DNA of 64,000 bases from Streptomyces fragilis (lineage in GTDB: Bacteria; Actinomycetota; Actinomycetes; Streptomycetales; Streptomycetaceae). The notes under the pieces were generated by a model that was given only the letters and a program-made list of their open reading frames with translations, did not search any database and had not been told where the DNA came from. The translations under genes were made by a program, and so were the position numbers. Location: assembly GCF_003112515.1 (NCBI RefSeq), contig NZ_BEVZ01000011.1, positions 1 through 64,000 on the forward strand. Direction: 5' to 3'. Positions 58,618 to 64,000 of this stretch are shown piece by piece (position 1 is the stretch's first letter; each line of letters opens with the position of its first letter).

Positions 58618-59769
58618 GTGGACCGACCGGGCCAGGCGGGGCAGCCACCGCAGCGGCGCGCCCGGCACCGCAGACGGCTCCTGCTCGCGGCGTGGGCGGG
58701 GGTGGCCGCCGTCGCCCTGACGGCCGGCCTGGTGGCCCAGGCCGCCTCGGACACCCCGGCCCCGGCCGCCGACGGACGGGCGGACGCGGTGGCCGCGCCC
58801 GCGCCCTCGCCCGGGAAACGCGGGGCGTCCCCGTCCGCCCCGCCGCAGATCGCGTCGACCTCCTCGCCCCGGCCGGAACCGAGCCCCTCACCGAAGGCCG
58901 CCGACGACGGGCGGCTCTACCTGCACCCGGACTCGCAGGTGGGGGACTGGGTGCGGCAGAACCCGGGCGACCGGCGCAGCGCCGTCATCGCGCGGCGGAT
59001 CGCCTCCCGCCCCGCCGCCGTGTGGTTCGCCGACCCGAACGTCACCACGGTCACCGGCCACGTCCGCGCCGTCACCTCGCGCGCCGCCGCGCAGGGCCGG
59101 GTGCCGGTGCTGGTCGCGTACACTGTCCCGGGCCGGGACTGCGGGCAGTACTCGGCCGGCGGCGCCCAGGACCTCGACGCCTACGGCACATGGATCGACC
59201 GGTTCGCCGCCGGCATCGGCTCCGGCGAGGTGATCGTGATCCTGGAGCCCGACTCGATCGCCCAGTCCCACTGCCTCTCCGAGAGCGACCGGAAGGACCG
59301 CTTCGCCGCGCTGGCCCGGGCCGGGCGGGTCGTCAAGCGCCTCGCACCACGCGCCCGCGTCTACTACGACGCCGGGCACTCCGGCTGGAACCCGGCCGCC
59401 CAGCAGGCCGCGCTGCTGCGCCGGGCGGGCGCCGCCTCACCCCAGTCCTCGGACGGGATCTTCAGCAACGTCTCCAACTTCCGCACCACCGCCGACGAGG
59501 TGCGGTACGTCCGCGCGGTCCTGGACGCCATGGACGCGCCGGCGAGCCACGGCGCGGTGATCGACACCAGCCGCAACGGCAACGGGCCTCCGCCCGGGGG
59601 AGTGTGGTGCGACCCGCCCGGCCGGAAGGTCGGCCGGGCGCCCGCGCTGTCCCCGGGCGAGGCCCGTGTCGACGCCTATCTGTGGGTGAAGCTGCCGGGC
59701 GAGTCCGACGGCTGCCGGGGCAGGGCCGGCGCCTTCACCCCGGACTACGCCTACGAACTGGCGCGCTGA
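58618..59769 (+). CDS. Secreted glycoside hydrolase family 6 (endoglucanase/cellobiohydrolase type)
   Basis: A 383-residue cellulase-type enzyme. The N-terminus is basic (PPQRRARHRRR), followed by a hydrophobic signal or anchor (about 21-43) and a Ser/Pro/Ala linker to about residue 95. The GH6 domain shows LVAYTVPGRDCGQYSAGG with Asp174 and VIVILEPDSIAQ with Asp212. Their spacing of 38 equals that of the two catalytic aspartates in Thermobifida Cel6A as I recall. NVSNF, WCDPPGRKVG and DAYLWVKLPGESDG are also present. No carbohydrate-binding module is seen. GTG at 58618 has GGGGGAG upstream. The 3' end overlaps the convergent permease gene by 19 bases. Confidence 0.9.
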   Translation: MDRPGQAGQPPQRRARHRRRLLLAAWAGVAAVALTAGLVAQAASDTPAPAADGRADAVAAPAPSPGKRGASPSAPPQIASTSSPRPEPSPSPKAADDGRLYLHPDSQVGDWVRQNPGDRRSAVIARRIASRPAAVWFADPNVTTVTGHVRAVTSRAAAQGRVPVLVAYTVPGRDCGQYSAGGAQDLDAYGTWIDRFAAGIGSGEVIVILEPDSIAQSHCLSESDRKDRFAALARAGRVVKRLAPRARVYYDAGHSGWNPAAQQAALLRRAGAASPQSSDGIFSNVSNFRTTADEVRYVRAVLDAMDAPASHGAVIDTSRNGNGPPPGGVWCDPPGRKVGRAPALSPGEARVDAYLWVKLPGESDGCRGRAGAFTPDYAYELAR

Positions 59770-61172
59770 CCGCCCTCGCCGTCCTCGCCCTTCGGGGCGG
59801 AGCCGGCGTCGTAGCGGGAGGTGCCCTCGTCGAGCAGTGGCTCCTGCGTCTTCATGTGGGCCGGGGCGAACACCCGCAGCGCGTGGTAGCCGGTGATGAC
59901 CACCAGGGTGCCCAGCGCGATGCCGCTCAGCGTGAAGGTGTCGGTGATCTTCATGGAGACGTTGCCGACGCCGATGATGATGCCCGCCGCGGCCGGCACC
60001 AGGTTGAGCGGGTTGCGCAGGTCGACCCCGCCGTTGAGCCAGATCTGGGCGCCCAGCAGGCCGATCATGCCGTAGAGGATCACGGTGATGCCGCCGAGGA
60101 CGCCGCCCGGGATGGCCGCGACGATCGCGCCGAACTTGGGGCACAGGCCGAACAGCAGGGCGAAGCAGGCGGCGGCCCAGTAGGCGGCCGTGGAGTAGAC
60201 GCGGGTCGCCGCCATCACGCCGATGTTCTCGGAGTAGGTGGTGTTCGGCGGGCCGCCCACCGCGGTGGAGAGCATGGAACCGATGCCGTCGGCGGAGATC
60301 GCCTTGCCCAGCTTGTCGTCCATCGGGTCGCCGGTCATCTCGCCGACGGCCTTGATGTGGCCGGTGTTCTCGGCGATCAGGGCGATCACCACGGGCAGCG
60401 CCACCAGGATCGCGGACCAGTCGAACGCCGGGCCGTGCACGTCGGGCAGGCCGAACCAGGCCGCCTCCTTGACCCCGGAGAGGTCCAGGCGCCAGTGGTC
60501 GACGACCTTGCCGGTGGCGTCGGCGGAGTGGATCTGCCCGAGGACCGCGTCGAACAGCCAGGAGATCCCGTAGCCGAAGATCAGGCCCAGGAAGATCGCG
60601 ACGCGGGACCAGAAACCGCGCAGGGCGATCACCGCGAAACCGGTGAACAGCATGGTCAGCAGCGCCACCCACTGGTCCTGCGGCCAGTAGGTGGTGGCGG
60701 TGACCGGGGCCAGGTTGAAGCCGATCAGCATCACGACGGCACCGGTGACCACCGGGGGCATCGCCGCGTGGATGATGCGGGCGCCGAACTTCTGCACCGC
60801 CAGGCCCACCAGGAACAGCGCCACGCCGACGCAGAACACCGCGCCGGTGACGGTGGCGCTGGATCCGCCCTGGGCGCGGATCACCGCGGCGACGCCCACG
60901 AAGGAGAGCGAGCAGCCGAGGTAGCTGGGCACCCGGCCGCGGGTCACCAGCAGGAAGATGATCGTCGCGATGCCCGACATCATGATCGCCAGGTTCGGGT
61001 CCAGGCCCATCAGGATGGGGGCCACGAACGAGGCGCCGAACATGGCGACCACGTGCTGCGCGCCGAGCCCGGCGGTGCGCGGCCAGGAGAGCCGTTCGTC
61101 CGGGCGCACCACTGCTCCGGGCGCGGGCGTGCGCCCGTCTCCGTGCAGTTTCCAGCGCACGCCGAGGTCCAT
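59751..61172 (-). CDS. NCS2-family nucleobase (uracil/xanthine) permease
   Basis: A 473-residue membrane transporter with about 14 hydrophobic segments. AQHVVAMFGASFVAPIL near helix 1, IALIAENTGHIKAVGEMTG with the substrate-binding Glu, and TTYSENIGVMAATRV match the UraA/PyrP type of the NCS2 family, so uracil is the most likely substrate; xanthine cannot be excluded. ATG at 61172 has only a weak ribosome site. Its last 19 bases overlap the 3' end of the GH6 gene on the other strand. No PyrR-type leader is seen upstream in the 100-base gap. Confidence 0.88.
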   Translation of the reverse strand: MDLGVRWKLHGDGRTPAPGAVVRPDERLSWPRTAGLGAQHVVAMFGASFVAPILMGLDPNLAIMMSGIATIIFLLVTRGRVPSYLGCSLSFVGVAAVIRAQGGSSATVTGAVFCVGVALFLVGLAVQKFGARIIHAAMPPVVTGAVVMLIGFNLAPVTATTYWPQDQWVALLTMLFTGFAVIALRGFWSRVAIFLGLIFGYGISWLFDAVLGQIHSADATGKVVDHWRLDLSGVKEAAWFGLPDVHGPAFDWSAILVALPVVIALIAENTGHIKAVGEMTGDPMDDKLGKAISADGIGSMLSTAVGGPPNTTYSENIGVMAATRVYSTAAYWAAACFALLFGLCPKFGAIVAAIPGGVLGGITVILYGMIGLLGAQIWLNGGVDLRNPLNLVPAAAGIIIGVGNVSMKITDTFTLSGIALGTLVVITGYHALRVFAPAHMKTQEPLLDEGTSRYDAGSAPKGEDGEGGQRASS

Positions 61173-61273
61173 AGATGTTCCGCTTTCTGGGGTTCCCTAG
61201 ATCTCCGGGCCTGATCGCTTCTGTTCAACCGGAGGATCGCTGTCCGCATCATTGTGGCGGATGGCGACAGGGA

Positions 61274-62527
61274 TCACCCCGCGGGATGCTCCGAGGCCCG
61301 GGACGCACCGGACGACCCGGCCTGCTCGCCCTTCCCCGGCGCCGGTCCCGCTCCCCGGTCCCCCGCGCGCAGCACCCCGGCCAGGCCGGCCACCCCGCAG
61401 GCGAGCAGCGTCACCAGGGCGAACGAGACGACCAGGCTGGTGGCCTCGGCCAGCGCCCCGATCGCTCCGGGGGCGACCAGCCCGGAGGTGTAGGTGATGG
61501 TGGCGACGCCGGCGATGGCCTGGCTCGGGTTGGGACCGCTGCGCCCGGCGGCGGCGAAGCACAGCGGCACCACCACGGCGATGCCCAGGCCCAGCATCGC
61601 GAACCCGGTCATCGCGACCGCCGGGTGCGGGGCGACGACCACCAGCACCCCGCCGAGCGCGGCCAGCGCGCCGCTCACCCGCACCGAGCGGACCGCCCCG
61701 AAGCGGTCGACCACCGGGTCGCCGGCGAACCGGGCCAGCGCCATGGTCAGGGTGAAACCGGTGGTGCAGGCGGCGGCCAGGGTCGCCGACGACCCGAGGA
61801 CGTCGCGCAGGTAGACCGCCGACCAGTCGAGGCTGGCGCCCTCGGCGAAGACCGCGCAGAAGCCGATCGCGCCGATCAGCAGCGCGGACCGCGGCGGCAG
61901 CGCGAAGCGGGGCGGCGGCTCCTCGTCCACCGCGGCCCGGATGTCCAGCAGCCAGGAACAGGCGACCAGGCCCACCACGGTCAGGACCGTCGCGGCGACC
62001 GCGAAGTGCAGGCGACCGTCCGCCTCCAGGTGCGCGGCCAGGGTGCCGCCCGCCGAGCCCAGCAGCGCGCCCGCGCTCCACATGCCGTGCAGGCCCGACA
62101 TGATCGACCGGTCCAGGCGGTTCTCCACCTCGACGCCGATCGCGTTCATCACCACGTCCGCCATCCCCGAGGTCGCGCCGTAGACGAACAGCGCCAGGCA
62201 GAGGGTGAGGAGGTTCGGGGCGAGGCCGGGCAGCACCAGGGACAGCGTCCACGCCGCGAGCAGCAGCCGCTGCGCCGCCCGCACGCCGAGCACGTGGGCG
62301 ATCCGGCCGGCCAGCGGCATCGCCAGCGAGGCGCCCAGGGCGGGCATCGCCAGGGCCAGACCCAGCTGTCCGGCGCTCACCGAGGCGTGGTCCGCGACCC
62401 AGGGCACCCGGGAGGCGAACGATCCCGCCACGGCGCCGTGCACCGCGAACACCGTGGCCACGGCGTAGCGTGCCTTCCGTACCTGACCTGCTGCGTAGGC
62501 CGGCCGGCCGGTCGACGTGTCGGACAC
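61274..62527 (-). CDS. MFS transporter (YbjJ/sugar-permease-like)
   Basis: A 417-residue major facilitator with twelve predicted helices. SFASRVPWVADHASVSAGQLGLAL at the N-terminus, GLHGMWSAGALLGS and the central DWSAVYLRDVLG segment place it with the YbjJ-like group, relatives of fucose permease. GTG at 62527 is chosen because GGGGAGGGA lies 6-8 bases upstream; the earlier ATG at 62557 adds unrelated residues. The substrate is unknown. It lies 101 bases upstream of, and on the same strand as, the NCS2 permease gene. Confidence 0.85.
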   Translation of the reverse strand: MSDTSTGRPAYAAGQVRKARYAVATVFAVHGAVAGSFASRVPWVADHASVSAGQLGLALAMPALGASLAMPLAGRIAHVLGVRAAQRLLLAAWTLSLVLPGLAPNLLTLCLALFVYGATSGMADVVMNAIGVEVENRLDRSIMSGLHGMWSAGALLGSAGGTLAAHLEADGRLHFAVAATVLTVVGLVACSWLLDIRAAVDEEPPPRFALPPRSALLIGAIGFCAVFAEGASLDWSAVYLRDVLGSSATLAAACTTGFTLTMALARFAGDPVVDRFGAVRSVRVSGALAALGGVLVVVAPHPAVAMTGFAMLGLGIAVVVPLCFAAAGRSGPNPSQAIAGVATITYTSGLVAPGAIGALAEATSLVVSFALVTLLACGVAGLAGVLRAGDRGAGPAPGKGEQAGSSGASRASEHPAG

Positions 62528-62676
62528 GCGGTCCCTCCCCGAGGCGATCCGGTGCACCGTGCACCGATCTGACCGTACACGTGAGCGACCACCCGATGTG
62601 AGTCAGTCCACAGGGGCGGCCTTCTGCGGGCACCGGGTGACATGGCACACTGGGCGTGTCAGATCAATGACCAACA

Positions 62677-62803
62677 GCGCACTCCGGGGTCGGTGAAAAT
62701 CCGAACCGGCGGTTACAGTCCGCGACCCGATCGCCTCCAGCGGTCGGTTGACCAGGTGAAATTCCTGGACCGACGGTTAAAGTCCGGATGGGAGGCAGTG
62801 CGC
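62677..62803 (+). promoter_or_regulatory. FMN riboswitch (RFN element)
   Basis: The 127-base element has the outer stem GCGCACT/AGTGCGC (62677-62683 with 62797-62803) and the conserved RFN cores, including CCGGGGTCGGTGAAAATCCG, GGCGGTTACAGTCCGCGACCC, the GACCAGGTGAAATTCCTGGACC stem and CGACGGTTAAAGTCCGGATG ending in GGGAGG. All six-helix landmarks are recognisable. It precedes ribE by 232 bases and should repress the riboflavin genes when FMN is abundant. Confidence 0.96.
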
Positions 62804-63035
62804 GACGGGCAGGCACGACCGTGCCGGGCCGTCGGAGCGGGTGATCGCCCGCGGGTCGTCGTCCTGGCCGTGCCCCAGGCGCGGCCGGCAGGCGCGTCCG
62901 CGTGGCCTTTCCCGTCCGGCGGGTCGTACGCGGCCGGGCCGAACGACCGGTGTCGAGCCGTCGGCCCGTGTGTCCCTGCCGTTCGTCGTCGGCAGCCCCG
63001 GAGTCCGTGCCCGTCACGGCAGGAGGACCCGGGAA
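62804..63035 (+). promoter_or_regulatory. Expression platform between the FMN riboswitch and ribE
   Basis: No gene is seen. CTGCCG at 62976-62981 can pair either with CGGCAG at 62990-62995 or with CGGCAG at 63017-63022, the latter immediately adjoining the AGGAGGA ribosome site (63021-63027). These pairings exclude each other, so the region may switch translation. No U-tract terminator is visible. Confidence 0.5.
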
Positions 63036-63644
63036 GTGTTCACCGGCATCGTCGAAGAGCTGGGTGAGGTGACGGCCGTCGAGCAGCTCGACGACGCCGC
63101 ACGGTTCCGGCTGCGAGGCCCCGTCGTCACCGAGGGCGCCCGACACGGCGACTCGATCGCGGTCAACGGAGTCTGCCTCACGGTCGTCGAGCACCAGGGC
63201 GACGAGTTCACCGCGGACGTCATGGCCGAGACCCTCAAGCGGTCCAGCCTCGGCGCGCTCACCGTCGGCTCGCGCGTCAACCTCGAGCGCCCCACCCCCG
63301 TCGGGGGCCGCCTGGGCGGGCACATCGTGCAGGGCCACGTCGACGGCACGGGCGCGATCCTGGACCGCCAGGCCTCCGAGCACTGGGAGGTCGTCCGGAT
63401 CTCGCTGCCCGCGGAGCTGTCCCGCTACGTGGTCGACAAGGGGTCCATCACCGTCGACGGCATCAGCCTCACCGTCGTCGAGGCCGGCCAGGACTTCTTC
63501 ACGGTCAGCCTCATCCCCACCACCCTCGCGCTGACCACGCTCGGCACCAAGAAGGCGGGCGACCCGGTCAACCTCGAGGTGGACGTCGTCGCCAAGTACG
63601 TGGAGCGGCTCACCCTCGCGGGCCGGACGGAGGGTGACCGGTGA
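63036..63644 (+). CDS. ribE: Riboflavin synthase (alpha subunit)
   Basis: Dismutates two lumazine molecules into riboflavin. The 202-residue product shows the duplicated barrel: FTGIVEELGEV at the start, VNGVCLTVVEH in the first half and VDGISLTVVEA in the second, plus GGHIVQGHVDGTG. GTG at 63036 has AGGAGGA 8 bases upstream; earlier in-frame starts fall in the riboswitch leader. The stop overlaps the next GTG (GTGA). Confidence 0.95.
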   Translation: MFTGIVEELGEVTAVEQLDDAARFRLRGPVVTEGARHGDSIAVNGVCLTVVEHQGDEFTADVMAETLKRSSLGALTVGSRVNLERPTPVGGRLGGHIVQGHVDGTGAILDRQASEHWEVVRISLPAELSRYVVDKGSITVDGISLTVVEAGQDFFTVSLIPTTLALTTLGTKKAGDPVNLEVDVVAKYVERLTLAGRTEGDR

Positions 63645-64000
63645 ACTGGCTCAACGCGGAGGCGTTCACCGTCCTCGGGCAGGACATCATCTGGTCCGAC
63701 CTGATCGGCAACACCCTGGGCCTCTTCGCGCTCGCCCTCGGCTGGCTGCGCAACGTCTGGACCTGGCCGCTGCAGCTGGTCTCCGGCCTGGTGCTGATCG
63801 CGGCGAACATATCCGTGCAGCAGGCCGGCGGCGTCGGCAAGCAGCTGGTGGTCGTCGCGGTGGCCGTCTGGGGCTGGCGCGCCTGGCAGCTGGGCCGCCG
63901 GACCTCCGCGGACGGCGCCGTCCAGGTCCGCTTCGCCACCTGGACCGAGCGCGGCCTGCTCGCCGCCGGCGCCCTGGCCGGAACCCTCGCCGTCGGCGGG
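63641..64000 (+). CDS. ribM: PnuC/RibM-type vitamin transporter (3' end outside window)
   Basis: The first 120 residues of a membrane transporter. NWLNAEAFTVLGQDIIWSDLIGN and the helix WPLQLVSGLVLIAANISVQQ resemble PnuC-family proteins. In Streptomyces a PnuC homologue named RibM transports riboflavin and lies between ribE and the other rib genes, so that is the preferred reading. Translational coupling with ribE through a GTGA overlap and shared riboswitch control support it. The frame is open to the window edge. Confidence 0.8.
   Translation, partial: MNWLNAEAFTVLGQDIIWSDLIGNTLGLFALALGWLRNVWTWPLQLVSGLVLIAANISVQQAGGVGKQLVVVAVAVWGWRAWQLGRRTSADGAVQVRFATWTERGLLAAGALAGTLAVGG

Noticed and set aside
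62642..63067. Open frame starting MAHWACQINDQQ over the FMN riboswitch
   Set aside because: It runs straight through the RFN element and has no family similarity; it is a chance frame.

Overview
The window is high-GC actinobacterial chromosome, almost certainly a Streptomyces core region. The evidence is the extreme G/C bias at third codon positions, frequent GTG/TTG starts with GGAGG-type ribosome sites, and the developmental regulators BldD and sIHF. From memory, the gene order also matches the S. coelicolor SCO1516 to SCO1442 interval. About 58 protein genes, one FMN riboswitch and many perfect-stem terminators without U-tracts are visible. No tRNA, rRNA, CRISPR array, insertion sequence or prophage was recognised.

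Layout. 1-4.8 kb: end of secD, then secF and apt, then relA (ppGpp synthetase/hydrolase). 4.9-7.1 kb, minus strand: a DUF349 protein and a membrane cyclophilin. 7.3-9.3 kb: a metallo-beta-lactamase-fold hydrolase and hisS. 9.4-11.2 kb: a redox-type cassette with a MarR regulator, a divergent F420-reductase-like dinucleotide-binding protein controlled by two palindromic operators, and DoxX. 11.5-15.6 kb: a VKOR homologue, rarA, rpsD and two small membrane-associated proteins. 15.6-24.5 kb: alaS, ruvX, mltG and aroE-aroC-aroK-aroB, overlapping or tightly spaced. 24.6-27.7 kb: a P-loop protein, a degenerate M24 peptidase, efp and nusB. 27.8-28.3 kb: bldD on the minus strand with its own BldD boxes. 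28.6-38.6 kb: the complete pyrimidine operon pyrR-pyrB-pyrC-(PH-like membrane protein)-carA-carB-pyrD-pyrF, with a PyrR-type leader hairpin and an internal hairpin before pyrD. 38.9-49.9 kb: sIHF, gmk, rpoZ, coaBC, metK, priA, an HTH protein, fmt, rsmB and rpe. 50.0-53.6 kb: a SorC-family regulator, an orphan LuxR-type HTH, a GuaB1-type GMP reductase and an Lrp regulator.

The more accessory part is 53.5-62.6 kb. It holds an MFS gene with an interrupted 5' end, a davA-davB pair predicted to convert L-lysine to 5-aminovalerate, a DUF5995 protein, a GH6 glucanase, an NCS2 uracil/xanthine permease and a second MFS permease. The window closes with an FMN riboswitch driving ribE and a PnuC/RibM-type vitamin transporter cut by the right edge.

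Most genes are conserved housekeeping genes. The observations most worth a second look are regulatory or structural: the MarR double operator, the PyrR leader and intra-operon hairpin, the Gln-rich N-terminus of MltG, the substituted metal ligands of the M24 protein beside efp, the davAB operon with phased upstream repeats, the nonsense codon at the 5' end of the MFS gene, and the alternative hairpins after the FMN riboswitch.
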